Shown here: positions 35,441-48,144 of the stretch, piece after piece | Layout: each line of letters opens with the position of its first letter | Numbering within the stretch: position 1 is the stretch's first letter | Origin: Cynocephalus volans | Lineage: Eukaryota > Chordata > Mammalia > Dermoptera > Cynocephalidae | DNA: 64,000 nucleotides | Assembly (NCBI RefSeq): GCF_027409185.1 | Contig: NC_084462.1 | Coordinates: forward strand, 183,200,071 to 183,264,070 | Direction: 5' to 3' | Notes under the pieces: model-generated | Database searches by the model: none | Told to the model about the DNA's origin: nothing | Seen by the model: the letters and a program-made list of their open reading frames with translations, nothing else | Position numbers and translations under genes: made by a program

Positions 35441-36490
35441 GGTTAAAATTAGATAAATTAAATTGAACAGAACTTAATTGAGCAAAGAATGGTTTGCAAA
35501 TCAGGCAGCAGCCTGAACCATAATAGGTTCGGTGTGACTCTGGGGCTACCACACGGTTGGCTAAGATTTATAGACAAAAAAGGGAAAGTAATGTACAGAA
35601 AATGGAGGTGAGGTGCAGAAACAGCTGCTGGTTACAGCTGGACCCTGGTCTTCTGTGAACATAGTTTTAACAGTTGGGTGCCTCTGATTGGCTGAGACTC
35701 AGCTACCTCTTACAAGATAGGTCACACTCTGTTTACACATCAAGTTAGGTTACAGTTCACTACGTCCGAAGACACCTTTAGGCCAAACTTAACAATTCCC
35801 TTTTGGTCACCTCTCAAACACTGGCACTGTCATAACTCTCTGTCACTATTGTAAATGGACTTATTTGGTCTTAAATTCCACTGGGAAATAGCAGAACAGT
35901 GGGCTTTATAAGGTGGGATCAAGAAAACACAACAGTAGGGAGAACAGTGATTAGCGTCAAGTTAGTTTTTCATAAGGGTTAGAGCAGAGGGGACGTCCTT
36001 ATTACGTTGGAATCTCCTGTTTTCAGGGGGAAAAAACTGGTCTGGTTTGAGAGCTATCTGCTTTCTAAACAATTTAGTTTGATTATGTCACACTTAACAT
36101 GAGTGACTATCTTTTGGTTTGGTCTGATCTGTTGGGGACCAGTGCAGGAGCTCAGTCCAGAACAATGGCCTCCTGTAATTTTGTTTAACAATCCCCGCTT
36201 TCGGTCAGGTCCTCACCTAGGTGAGAGTATGACCAAAACTTAGGGCATTAATGTCACTCTCAGTAACCATCATTTTAGATTTCCAGTCTTAACATATCAT
36301 TTGTAGATTACAGTGTCCTCATGATTGCACATTTCTTTGACTTTTTGTCATTCTACTTGAAGAGAGACCATTTGACCTTCCACGGGTGTCTGCATGCAAA
36401 CATTTAAAATTTCTGAGAGACTGCAAAGCACCAAGGAGGCTACTGTTTTGACCATCAGGAAAATAATACCAAGGGTTTGGAGTATACTCC

Positions 36491-36917
36491 TGTAATGGAT
36501 TGAATTATGTCCCCCCAAAACTCACCAGAGCTTGAATTGTGACCCCCAAGTTTTATGTGTTAGAGACTTAGTCCCCACTGTGACTGGTAAGAGGGTGGGA
36601 AATCCTATTACAGTAATTGAGAGGTGGAGCCTTGAAGAGGTGATTGGATTGTAGGACTGTGCAGTAGTGAGTGGATTAGAAATAGTGGTCAGGGTGTGGT
36701 TCTGAGGGCTTTAAAAGAAGAGGAAAGTCTGTCTTTCTCTCTCTCTGCTCTCTCTGCTCCACATCTTGCAATGTAAGACCCCTGGGTCACTGTCACCACC
36801 ACGAGATGGACTTTGGACTTCCGAGCCTCAGAAACTGTAAGCAATAAATTTCATTTTTCTCTATAAATCACCCGGTTTCAGGTACTTTGTCATGAACAAC
36901 AGAAACAGACTAATACA
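36491..36917 (+). mobile_element. MaLR LTR (THE1/MST-like), sense, nested
   Basis: A 427-bp LTR from 'tgtaatggattgaattatgt' to 'cagactaataca', flanked by 'actcc' (36486-36490) and 'gctcc' (36918-36922), a 5-bp duplication with one mismatch. It lies inside the outer LTR retroelement, so it landed later. Confidence 0.85.
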
Positions 36918-36919
36918 GC

Positions 36920-38696
36920 TCCTTAGCAAGGGTCCCCATGAAACAAACAAACCAGAATCAAATAGATTAAGGAATAGGCCAGGTGAAGAGTCTGCCCATT
37001 TTAACCATTTGTTAATCCCCTGCAGCTGAGTCTTTATGATGCCCAATGTATTCACCTACGTGCTACAGGGAGCTCAGTGGCTGCACAGACCCTTCCTGCC
37101 CATCCAGCGGGCAGTCTGGGGCAATTCCGTCATCTAGCACAACCTTAGCAAGAGAACCTAAAGAAGTCTGCTGTGCAGCCACAGCCTTTACAGTCGAATC
37201 TGCTACAGAGCCTCTTGGGAGGGATAATTTTCTAATCATTGCTTCATTTACATTTACTCCAAGCCATTGAAAAGCAAAACAAAACAAAAATCTAACACAT
37301 GATGCCCGTCCGGAAGGGCTGATGTCTTCTTGTCATGTTCTCTTTAACCTATGATGTGGGTTAAGAGGAGTGAACTGATGTTCTATTTCTGACCGAAGGT
37401 GGAGCAACAAAGATACCATTAAAATTTTCAACCCACATTGGCCCTTCCTTTTTTGTCTGTCAAGACATAAGGTTGCACATTACAAGGTCAGCTGCAAAAT
37501 CCTCCACAAATAAAATATACCCCAGGGGTGCACACAAGCCCCACCACCTGCCTTTTTTTACCAAGGCAATCCAGTTGATTAAGTTAGCTTTGCCCTATGC
37601 TATTGTATCTGTAACACCTTATTTAACTTTTTTATAACTTGTCCAGTAAAACAAGTACCTCTATCACTAGAGGTTTTTTTTTCAGGAATGTCCCACGAGA
37701 GAAACACATTTAAAAATAACTTTTAGGTACTGTTGTAGCATTGGCCTTCCTGCATCAAAAAGCTTCTATACAACCAGAAAACATGCATTGAAAATGCTAA
37801 TGGAATGAAATCCCTCTATAAATGTTCAAATGACCCATCAGGTAGCAGAAATGTATCTGAAGCTTTGATTGTCTTCCCAGAATTCTGAGTTTGACAAACC
37901 AAACGTTGGTCATAAACCATGTTATAACAGTCACCATGCCAATTTTCTCCCCATAATTTGGATCATTTTGTCTCTTCCACATGAGTCCTGAAGTGCAGAG
38001 CCTTTAACAATGAAGATTTAAGGACTCAGGAAGGACCGGGTGGTTGTCCAGGCTCTCTCCATGAGTCCAGGCTTAACACTGAGTTTATATCTTCTTAATT
38101 ACCAATTTCGTTTCTCCAATTCAGGTGCATTGCACTGTTTCTTAAATGGGTTATCTCAGGTAATATGACTTGGATTACGGAGTTCATTCAAACTACATAT
38201 CTTAACAATTTCAGTACAGGCTAACTTAGCATGAAAATCTGTTTCAAGTATTCCCTTGTATTTAATTAATTCTTGTCCTGCTTGATGTTGGTTAGCAGTT
38301 TTATAAACCAGCCAGATTTTTCATTAGAGTCCTGGAAATTCTCAGCTAGTGTAATGATATGGTCTAAGACTATCAGAAACCTGTACTTATCAGAATCCTT
38401 TCCATACTTTCTATGAACCTCCTTGAAGACACAACATTTTAGGATTATAATTGTAAAGAACCTTTAGAAAAAACATCAGAATTAAGCAGTTAACATGGAC
38501 AACAAAACTTAACATAGTCATGACTAAAGACACAATTGATAAAAAAATTTGGCTATTTGGTCTACAATAATTTAACATAAAGACATAATTATGACTGATA
38601 ACATACTGAGACATACTAGAACCTTAGGAATTTCACACAATTTTGGAACTTATATTAATAACCTATTCATACAAATATAACTAAAAAAAAAAGTTA
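36920..38696 (-). other. Internal remnant of the outer LTR retroelement
   Basis: AT-rich sequence between the nested MaLR LTR and the inner LTR pair. It has no recognisable gag, pro, pol or env reading frame on either strand; the longest open frames are 60-90 codons. Confidence 0.45.
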
Positions 38697-41600
38697 TGTT
38701 ACCAGATGGCAGTTCCAGGTTCTTGGTCAAACTGTGAGGGGGATCATTTCACAGGACCACCAACCAAGGTCTGCAACATGGTGAGCACCCAGTCAGCAAA
38801 AGAAAAGGAAGAGGGACAGACAGACGGAACATTCAAACAACAGGCCTTTTATTGTAAAGTGAAAGTATGCACAGAAGGGTGCGTGGGCTACCACAAGAGT
38901 GAGCGATGCCCTGGATTCTTAGGGGGAGGGTTTATATGCTGTTCTGCAATGAGGGTGTTTCTCTATCCTAACTAAGAGGAGCAATATTCAGCTGTGAGGG
39001 AGGATCTAGGGTAACTAAGCTCTAACAGGCTCATGCAAGGTTGCATCTGCTTCCTGTTATGTGTCCCTGAGTTTCTGGAGTTTTGGGTCATGCACAGTGG
39101 GGTCACTTTTCCCTTAACCTTGTCCTTTCCATTTTAGCATCACGGGTGGAAGGTCATATAGGGGTTGCCTGCACTTTTGTTCCTTATGGTTTGTAGGTGT
39201 GGTGGTTTCTGTAATCTGTAAGGTTCCAGGTGTAGCACGCTGATTGGTAGGGTGTTTAAGCTGTCATCAGCTCATTATGGGTTCATTAACTGCAAAACAA
39301 GGAGGTGGCTAGTGGCAATCCAGTCTGAGTATTTATGAGCAGCCACTCTGGGGTGTGTCCCTATTCTGTCTCAGTTAAACACCATTTTTTCTTTGACAAT
39401 GGTCCTCCTATAATTTAACGTATGAAATAAGCCTGTTTATAATCTCTCTTTTGAATGCTTTAGGGGCCAAAGTTAGTTTGAGGTCAAAAAGACTTAATAT
39501 TGATTTTGAAATTGATTTTGGGAAGCCTGTCAAATATGTCAAAAGCTTAGAACACTTGATCAAAATAAGATCACACATCCCCGTAAATAATAGTCATTCA
39601 TTAAGCCAAAGTGATAGTTAAAAGGTTTTAAAAAGCAAAGACCTTTACTCTTTGACAAAGAGGAGACTTAGGTATCCAAATAATCAAAAGACCTAATAAA
39701 TACTACATGAGGCTAGAAAAACAAATTCTAGTTTTTTATTAGCATACTTTTAATATTAATGCATTTTATAGATTAAAACCTTTTCATAAGTTTTAGAAAC
39801 ATAATGTTACTGAGACCCCAAAGGTCCATTTGCTTGCTGTTCAGAAGTCAATAACTGAGAGACAAGTGTTGGTGTAAGGAAAGGTAGCCTTTAATCAGGA
39901 AGCCGGCAGCCTGGAGAGCTGGTGGCTTATGTCTCAAAGACCATCCCCCCTTCTCCCAGGTTTGCCAAGGAGTTTTATAGGGGTCTGTGCTGGAAACTTG
40001 ATTTGTGGTGACCAAGTGGGGATGTGCAGACATGCTTGAGTGTTCCAGAGAATCATCAAGGAACTTCCCGGGGGCTGAAGGGAGAAGTTGACCAACGTCA
40101 TACTCTGTTCTTCGTGGGTTCGGTTCCTGTTATTCTCAAATAAGATCAGGTTAGTAAGCTAGTAAAGAATGGCCACCTGCATTAATAATTTTTCTCTAAC
40201 GATTTGTGTACTTTTAGTATTTTAACCTATTTAGAAATGACTCAGACATTTAATTAGTATCTATTACTTAATTTAACATGGCCTTAAGTTTTTAAATTAC
40301 TAAAAATAATTTTGAAATTATGACAAGTTTATCTGTAAACTTTTATCCCATTCCAACAAGGAGTTAAGTCAAGGGAAACTTGCCTGTTTTTTTTTTTTTT
40401 TTTAAATTTGGATTGACCTGTGTGGAGTTCTTAATCCTGTTCATGACTCCAATTGTAAAGCTACACGACCACGCCAGTTGTCCAGACCGGGTCACAAACC
40501 CTTCATACACCAGGCTGGGTCCCCAGACCCTTCCCACGCAGGTCTATGAACTAGGTAACTGGCAAACAGGTCCTTGGAAGCTGCAGGTTGTAAAGACATG
40601 GCCGCTTGGTGTGGCGGCAGCCACCAGAGGCAGTAGTCAGCCAAGGTGGTGGCGCCCTGCAGGCGCACTGACTCCACCCACACACAACATGCCCACAACG
40701 AATGATGCACCACCCCCAACCTGCCCCAAGGTGAGGGGGCCTGATTAAATTATTCTATTTTCCCAACAACCTGTCTGATTATTGCTCTGAGCAATTGTTA
40801 GCTAGTTTACACATTGGAATTTCTGCCTTCTGACTTTTTATTTTTCCAAACTGGGGTAAATAAAGCAGACTAATTTGGGCCTTATAATGCTGGGGGACAA
40901 GCAGAGGTCCCTCTGGTCCATCCAACCTTTGGTAGATTTAGTTCTAACCCCATCACTGTCTGCTTTACCTATCCTATTCTTAATAACCATCTAATTTTTT
41001 TTATGCTAAACTTACATTTCCAAAAGGATGGCTTAGTACAACAAGGTAGAAAATTTACATCTCAAAAGCACAAAGCTAAGACTTTAGGCCTAGATACCTG
41101 AATCATAAACCACGTTTGCCCAAAGCAAGGAAGGAGGGTGTAATAAACATCCAGTGAAGGCTGGACGGCCAGAAAAGCACCTTAAACAAAAGGCTCATTA
41201 TGTGGATTTAAACCGGTGCCTTTTCAATTGTCAGAGTTTCTAGTGGCTCAGTTCCCCCTTTCTTCCTGGTGCAGGTAGGCAGACACCCTTAAAATGGAGA
41301 TTTCCTTTCTACGTGTAAATTCATTTAAAAAAATGCTTTCAAAATAACCACCTAAATGCCAGAAAGGTGTATTTTTGAGGCCCGTTTAGTTCAGCAGGCA
41401 GTGTTTTTAACAGCTTCTGTCTCTTAGCTAAAATTACTGAGTTCAGGGCGGATAAATCAAAAGAGCAAAAAAAGCTTCCCTCCGCCTGGACTCAGCACAG
41501 AGGGCTCAGAGAAAGAGGCAGCCCGCTTTACCTGAGGGCCATTTTTTAAAACAGTTTATCCAGCTTTTTTTTTTTTTTCACCTTCAGGGCAAGATAGATA

Positions 41601-42832
41601 GTAGATTCAATTTTTCTTATCAATTAGTCACTTAAGCTTTTTATTTGCCTTTTGTACAGAGTCTTTTAAAAAAAGCAATAAAAATTTTGAAATCTTTTTA
41701 GAAACTACACATCAATCTGCATCCCTAGGTAAGCCTAATTTGGGAGCACTTATTTTTAAGTACACTGTTCATTTGGAATGTTCCATCACAATCTTAAATG
41801 ATATTTAGTAAGATTTTGTCATCTTTGAATGCATTTGCTGCTTCTAGGGCCTAGAACTTATACATGTAAAGGCAGGTATTTCAGTTCTTTGGAAATTAAG
41901 AATCCCATTTTTTACATTAAATCTTGGCTTTGGCTCTGAGGTCTTCTTGATTAACTTGGCCAAAGATTTTTTTCTTGCCTAGGCATGTAAAATAAATGAA
42001 GAAGATAGAGCACAAAAATCCCTGTGAATGTTTGAAAGCCAGTTTACTCCCTGTAGTAATCGCCATTTGATCCAATGTGATCCCAGACCCAGTCAGTTTC
42101 TATTGAGATTTCCAAACCCAGTCCAGATAAAAAACGTGCACAGACAAACTCAGATAGCTCAAAACACATATCCCCGAAGCTTCAGCATCTGAGAGAGAAT
42201 TTACCAACAATCCCCAGTTGCTGCAAGAGAGTGTTACTGGACGGCAGTTCCAGGTTCTTGGTCAAACTGTGGAGGAAAGATCAAGCCAAGTCTGCATCGT
42301 GGTGCAGAAAAGGAAGAGACAGAGAGACCAAAGGACATTCAAACAATAGGACTCTACTGTGAAGCAAAAGTACATGCAGCAGGGTGTGTGGGTGTCTCCC
42401 TGAGGGAGGAATGCCCTGTGGATTCTTAAGGGGAGGATTTATATGTTGTTCTGGGATGGGGATGTTTCTCTATCCTAACTACGGAGAGGATCTAGAGAAA
42501 TTAAGGCCTAATAGGCTGATGTGAGGTTGCAAGAGCCTGCTGTCATGCATCCCTAAGTTTCTGGTCATGTGCAGTGGCCCTTCTGGTCCAACATCATGGG
42601 TGGAAGGTTGTATAATGGTCGTTTGCACTTTTGTTCCTTCTAGTGCTCAGGTGTGGTGGTTTTTGTAATCTGCAAGGTTCCAGGTGTAGCATGCTGATGG
42701 GTAGGGTGGTTAAGCTGTCCTCAGCTCATTATGGTTTCATTAACTGCCAGGCAAAGAGGTGGTTTGTGTCAATCCAGTCTGAACGTTTATTAGCAGCCTC
42801 CCTGGGGCATGTCCCTATTCTGTCCTACCTCA
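38697..42832 (-). mobile_element. Second LTR retroelement (inner), antisense
   Basis: Homologous LTRs at 38697-39373 and 42232-42832 share 'ggcagttccaggttcttggt', 'ttatatgctgttctgcaatg' type phrases and 'gtaaggttccaggtgtagca'. On the minus strand the 3' LTR (left) is preceded by a purine-rich tract ('aaagaaaaaatgg') and contains AATAAA (complement of 'ttttattg' at about 38849). The internal 2.9 kb has no recognisable retroviral gene. I could not find a convincing target duplication. Confidence 0.65.
39815..40190 (-). mobile_element. Possible further LTR-like sequence
   Basis: 'gagagacaagtgttggtgta', 'gcctttaatcaggaagccgg' and 'gttttataggggtctgtgct' have the feel of an antisense LTR with a TTTAAT poly-A signal complement. 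No partner copy in this window, so the call is weak. Confidence 0.3.
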
Positions 42833-43280
42833 AGAACAATGGACACAGTGGGTCCAGAGGGCACCTTTCCTGGTCATTCAATGCTCCTGGGGGCCGCTGG
42901 GATCCCTACTTCAGCGTTGAAAGAAAAACTTTAGACAAATTAAATTTAACAGAGCTTAAATGAGCAAAGAATGATTTGTGAATCAGGCAACACCAGAAAC
43001 AAAATAGGTACAGAGTGACTCTAGGGTTGCTGTGTGGTCACCTAAGATTTATAGACAGAAAAGGAAAGTGATGTACAGAAAGAGAAGTGAGGTACAGAAA
43101 CACCTGGATTGGTTACAGCTGGGCGTTTGTCTTATATGAACATGGATTTAACAGTTGGCTGCCTCCAATTGGCTGAGATGCAGCTACCTGTTATAAGAGT
43201 AGGTTGCAGTCAGATTACACGTTGTTAGGTTACAGTTCACTATGTCTGAAGAAACCTTTAGGGCAAACTTAATTTAACAA

Positions 43281-45325
43281 TAGAAAACCCTAAAGACTCC
43301 ACACGAAGATTACTAGAACTAATAAATGAATTCAGTATAGTGGCAGAATACAAAATCAACACACAAAAATCAGTAGCATTCTTATATGCCAATAGCAAAA
43401 TATCTGAAGATGAAATCAAGAAAGTATCCCATTTACAGTAGCTGTCAAAAAAATGAAATACCTAGGAGCAAATTTAACCAAGGAGGTGAAAGACCTGTAC
43501 AATGAAAACTGTAAAACACTGGTGAAAGAAATTGAAGAAGATACAAATAAATGGAACAATATCCCCTTTTTATGTATTAGAAGAATTAATATCAAAATGT
43601 CCATATTACCCAAAGCAATCTACAAATTCAATGCAATTCCTATCAAAATACCAATGGCATCTTCACAGAAATAGAAAAAATGATTTTAAAATTTGTGTGA
43701 AACCACAAAAGACCCCGTATAGCCAAAGCAATCTTGAACAAAAAGAACAAAGCTGGAGAAAATATTTGCAAAATATACATCTGACGAAGGATTAATATCC
43801 AGAATATATAAGGAACTCAAACAACTTTACAAGAAAAAAACAAGCAACCCAATTAAAAAATGGGCAAAAGAGCTAAGTAGGCATTTCTCTAAGGAAGATA
43901 TACAAATGGCCAACAGACATATGAAAAAATGCTCAACATCACTCAGCATCCAGGAAATGCAAATCAAAACCACACTGAGATACCATCTAACCCCAGTTAG
44001 GATGGCTAAAATCCAAAAGACTCTGAACAATAAATGCTGGTGAGGTTGCGGAGAAAAAGGAACTCTCATACGTTGTTGGTGGGACTGCAAAATGGTGCAG
44101 CCTCTATGGAAAATGGTATGGAGTTTCCTCAAACAATTGCAGATAGATCTACCATACGACCCAGCTATCCCACTGCTGGGAATATACCCAGAGGAATGGA
44201 AATCATCAAGTCGAAGGTATACCTGTTCCCCAATGTTCATCGCAGCACTCTTTACAATAGCCAAGAGTTGGAACCAGCCCAAATGTCCATCATTGGATGA
44301 GTGGATACGGAAAATGTGGTACATCTCCACAATGGAATTCTACTCAGCTATAAAAACAAATGAAATACTGCCATTTGCAACAACATGGATGGACCTTGAG
44401 AGAATTATATTTAGTGAAATGAGTCAGGCACAGAAAGAGAAATACCACATGTTCTCACTTATTGGTGGGAGCTAAAAATTAATATATAAATTCACACACA
44501 CACACACGCAAAGACAACCGGGGGGGGGGGGAAGAAGATATAACAACTACAATTACTTGAAGTTGATACGACAAGCAAACAGAAAGGACATTGTTGGGGG
44601 GGAGGGAGGAGAGGGAGAAGGGAGGGAGGTTTTGGTAAGGGGCAACAATAATCAACCACAATGTATATCGAAAAAATAAAATTAAAAAAAAAAAAAAAAA
44701 AACAAAGCTGGAGGCATCACACTACCTGACTTCAAAATATGCTATGAAGCGATAGTAACCAAAACAGCATGGTACTGTCATAAAAACAGACACACTGGCC
44801 AATGGAACAGAATAGAGAGCCCAGAAATAAACCCACACATTTACAGCCAAATGATTTTGGATAAAGGTTCCAAAAATTTACACTAGGGAAAGGACAGCCT
44901 CTTCAACAAATGGTGCTGGGAAAACTGGATATCCACATGCAGAAGACTGAAACTATACCCCTATACCTCACCATACACAAAGCCAACTTAAAATGGATTA
45001 GAGACCTAAATTTAAGTACCAAAATGATGAAACTACTGGAAGAAGTTTCATAGAGGAAATTCTACATGAGATGGGAGTGGGCAGCACTTTTCTGAACAAG
45101 ACTACAAAGGCATAGGCAAAAATAGATAAATGGGAATTCATCAAACTAAGAAGCTTCTGCACAGCAAAGGACACAATCAACAGAGTGAAGTGACAACCTA
45201 TGGAATAGGAGAAAGTGTTTGCAAACTACACATCTAACAAGGGGCTCATATCCAGAATATATGAAGCACTCAAGCAACTCAACAGCAAAAACACAAATAA
45301 GCCAATTAAAAAATGGGCAAAGGAC
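43281..45325 (+). mobile_element. Old near-full-length L1, part 2 (ORF2 reverse transcriptase)
   Basis: Continues the L1 of 30640-35440: 'agaaaaccctaaagactcca' follows on from the F-A-D-D region left at 35440. ORF2 runs on to 43758, is interrupted by a young L1 at 43759-44700, resumes at 44701 with 'aacaaagctggaggcatcac' (the KAGGI motif region), and is cut again at 45325 by the composite element. Confidence 0.85.
43759..44700 (+). mobile_element. Young 5'-truncated L1
   Basis: A 0.94-kb insertion of the same subfamily as 12279-13970, starting inside ORF2 and ending in a poly-A of about 18. The target duplication 'aacaaagctggag' is at 43746-43758 and 44701-44713, and splits the host L1 inside its K-A-G-G-I coding region. 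The 3'UTR shows the CA repeat and the G-run (44520-44531). Confidence 0.9.
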
Positions 45326-45576
45326 TTCCAGTCAAGATGGCAGAATAGACGGTCCCCAGCATCACTCTCTCACACAAATCAACCAATTTACAACTATAAA
45401 AATGTAACAACAGCCAAGCTGGAGCCACTGGAGCTCAGGGGAAGAGGAGGAGAGACCTATGGAGTTTATGAACGGGGAGAAGCCATGACGAGAGAAAGAA
45501 AAAACTGCTCTGAGTATTTCAGGCCGCAGCTGCTTTAAGGCTCGAGCTGCTGAGCACGTGGAGCAGGAGCTGGCAG

Positions 45577-46375
45577 AAGCCACAGCTGTGCCCTTCAGAT
45601 GAGGTTGCTTGGAGACAGCAGGGGAGAAGAGGGCCTTGGTGGCCCCCAGGACAGCAAGACCACTAATAGGGTTCCCATGGACCCATGCAGGAACGAGGAG
45701 CCAGAACAGCTGAAAAAAGGGAGCCATTCAGAGGCTGGTGAGTCATCGCAAGGGACTGGTGCATGGTCTGTCCCATGAGAAAATGTTTGGAGCATGGATG
45801 GTGGGGGAGAGAAGCCCACGGATGGTGGGGGAGAGAAGCCCACCGGGGCAACACTGGGACACAGCAAGGACAGCCGCCCTGCCCCCCAAATAGCGCAGGA
45901 CCACTCAGAGGAGACTGGTCAGGAATGCAGAATTGCATGGGTGCAGTTTTTTTTGTTTTTTTGATTTTAAAGATGACTGGTAAGGGGATCTTAACCCTTG
46001 GCTTGGTGTTGTCAGCACCACACTCAGCCAGTGAGCTAACCAGCCATCCCTAGAGGGTATCCAAACCTATGACCTTGGTGTTATCAGTACCACACTCTCC
46101 CGAGTGAGCTACGGGTCAGCCCTGCATGGGGTGCAGTTTGATGAAGAGACTCAGGCCCAGATCAGAGTTTCTGCACAACCCAGGTGCACCCGGTCTCTGG
46201 AGAGCTGGAAGTACCTATAAGGTCAACCATTAAACCCTGAGCTGCACATAAAGTCTTCCCTAGGGAAACAACAGCAATTTAGCTTAACCACAGAGCTCAA
46301 GCACTGGTTCCCACAGGAAGTTCCCCTGTTTTAGAAGGAAGCAAAGGACAAAAAATTAGTTCCAGCTCAGGCAAA
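45577..46375 (+). repeat. Segment B, copy 1, of the composite element
   Basis: Pairs with 47416-48144: 'gccacagctgtgccctt', 'gagaagagggccttggtggc', 'gaccactaatagggttcc', 'caggaccactcag' and 'caaaggacaaaaaattagtt' recur in the same order. It holds a 24-bp tandem duplication (45796-45819, 45820-45843) and a dimer SINE (45947-46122) that copy 2 lacks. Confidence 0.85.
45947..46122 (-). mobile_element. Dimeric tRNA-Ile-derived SINE, antisense
   Basis: Two units in antisense ('ggcttggtgttgtcagcacc' and 'accttggtgttatcagtacc') after a T-rich tail. The target duplication 'tgcatgg(g)gtgcag' lies at 45934-45946 and 46123-46136. The related segment at 47750-47763 shows the same site unfilled. Confidence 0.9.
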
Positions 46376-46790
46376 CCACAGGCACCTCAGGGCCCAGCAG
46401 GGGACTGGAGGCATGGAGCCAGGGACCAGATCTCCCACCCACAACCACACACACCGCCAGTGCCTCAGGGCCTACCCAGGGAACTGAGGCTTGGAGTCAG
46501 ACACCGGACCCCCTGCCCACACCAAGGCACACCACCAGCACCTTGGAGACCTGCCCAGGGGCCTGGGGCATTGAACTGGGGACTGGACCCCTCTCCCAGA
46601 ACCAGGCACACCACCAGTGCCTTGGGGACCCACCCGGGGGCCTGGGGCATTGAGCCGGGGACCAGAACCCCTTCCCACAACCAGGCACACCACCAGCATG
46701 TTGGGGGCCTGCCCAGGGACTCAGAGTATGGAGCTGGGGACTGGCCCCCCCCCCCACAACCAGGCATACCACCGGCACCAAGGAGCATGC
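46376..46790 (+). repeat. VNTR 1 of the composite element (79-bp unit, about 5 copies)
   Basis: Units carrying 'accaggcacaccaccag', 'ggcctggggcattgaa' and 'ctggggactggacccc' recur at intervals of 78-80 bp (anchors at 46378, 46458, 46536, 46615, 46694 and 46773). The units are GC-rich and diverged from each other. Confidence 0.85.
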
Positions 46791-46848
46791 CAAAAACATC
46801 ACCTCCATGTGGGTGGCCCACCACAGCCACCATAGTATCCATGGCTGC

Positions 46849-46965
46849 AGGGCTGGCCCATGGCTCACTTGGGAGAGCGTGGTGCTGACAACACCAAGCC
46901 AAGGGTTAAGATCCCCTTACCAGTCATCTTTAAAAAAAAAAAAAAAAAAAAAAGAAAAAAGGTAA
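46849..46965 (+). mobile_element. tRNA-Ile-derived SINE, sense monomer
   Basis: 'ggctggcccatggctcactt', 'gtggtgctgacaacaccaag' and 'taccagtcatcttt' with an A-rich tail. The target duplication 'ccatggctgc' is at 46839-46848 and 46966-46975. Confidence 0.9.
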
Positions 46966-47415
46966 CCATGGCTGCTGTGGAAGTGGCTAGACATCACAAC
47001 CACCACACAGATGGTCCGCCAGCCACTTGAGTGCATTGACACAAGGAGAGTCACTACAGAGACCAAAGAAAAGAATTAGATGTCTCTCTCCACAAAGCCT
47101 ATTCCAGAGTGACAGAAGCGGTGTCTGCTCTATGATAATATTGGGGGATCTGAACCCAACTTTCAGCATTTGACAGATCATCTAGGCAACAAATCAACAG
47201 AATAACCATCACTCTTTCAGAAGGAGAGAAGAAATCTAGGGTTATCAGTGGTGGGGGGGCGTGGAGAGAAAGGGGGATAGGGAGAGATTGGACAAGGGGC
47301 ATAAAGAATAAATACAATTTGTAACAATATACATACTAGTAACATTGATTTGATCAACATATGTCAGCACTGAATCCCAAATAAATGTATAATCAATTAT
47401 TATTAAAAAAAAAAA

Positions 47416-48144
47416 AGCCACAGCTGTACCCTTAGGATGGAGTTGCTTGCAGGCATCAGGGGAGAAGAGGGCCTTGGTGGCCCCCAGGCCAGCAAGACCA
47501 CTAATAGGGTTCCTATGGACCCACATAGGAGCAAGGGGCCACAAGAACTGAAAAAAAAAAAGAGCCACTTAGAGGCTGGTGAGTCATTACAAGGGACTGG
47601 AGCATGGCCTGTCCCATGGGAAGTGTTTGGAGCACGGGCGATAGGGGAGATGGGCCCATCAGAGGAACACTGGGGCACAGCAAGGACAGCTGATCTGCCT
47701 CCCAGTCAGCACAGGACCACTCAGTGGAGACTGGTCACGAATATAGAATTGCATGGGGTGCAGTTTGATGAAAAGACTCAGGCCCAGGGTTTCTACACAA
47801 CCTGGGTGCACTGGACTTCTCTAGACCTGGAAGTACCTATAAAGTCAACCATTAAAACTTGAGCAGCACTGAAAGCCTTCCCTAGGGAATCAGCAGCAAA
47901 GCAGCAATTTAGCTGAACTACACAGTCAAGTACTGGTCCTCACAAGAAGTTCCCCCATTTTAGAAGTAAGCAAAGGACAACAAATTAGTTCCAGTGCAGA
48001 GTTTAAGTGTTGGCAACAGCAAATAATCCAACACAGAACTGAAAGAAAAATCAAAGTACCCACAACCAGAGACAAAGTTGATATTAAATAGTAAAGGTCT
48101 CATTTCACCAAAGAACACCTATAACACCAGAAGGACTGGAAGTC
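47416..48144 (+). repeat. Segment B, copy 2, of the composite element
   Basis: Begins directly after the internal poly-A at 47404-47415 with 'agccacagctgtacccttag'. Unlike copy 1 it extends into 'ccagagacaaagttgatatt' and 'caaagaacacctataacacc', which match the stretch just before ORF1 in the L1 at 30640. Confidence 0.85.

Larger units (their letters stand above)
35441..43279 (-). mobile_element. Endogenous retroelement with paired LTRs (outer), antisense
   Basis: Two homologous LTRs, 35441-35794 and 42918-43279, enclose 7.1 kb. The left LTR has lost its terminal TG. Target duplication 'atag' (35437-35440 and 43280-43283) suits a 4-bp class I ERV. Orientation is minus: the right LTR starts TGTTAAATTAAG on that strand, and a purine tract (complement of 'aacaattcccttttggtc') abuts the left LTR as a polypurine tract should. 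No retroviral gene is recognisable and the longest frames are under about 130 codons. A MaLR LTR and a second paired-LTR element lie inside it. Confidence 0.7.

Noticed and set aside
38697-42832. 5-bp target duplication of the inner LTR element ('agtta' and 'agaac')
   Set aside because: Only two to three of five bases agree, no better than chance, so I did not use it as evidence.
46460-46902. Overlapping ORFs of about 75-145 codons on both strands
   Set aside because: They are produced by the 79-bp VNTR of the composite element, not by a gene.
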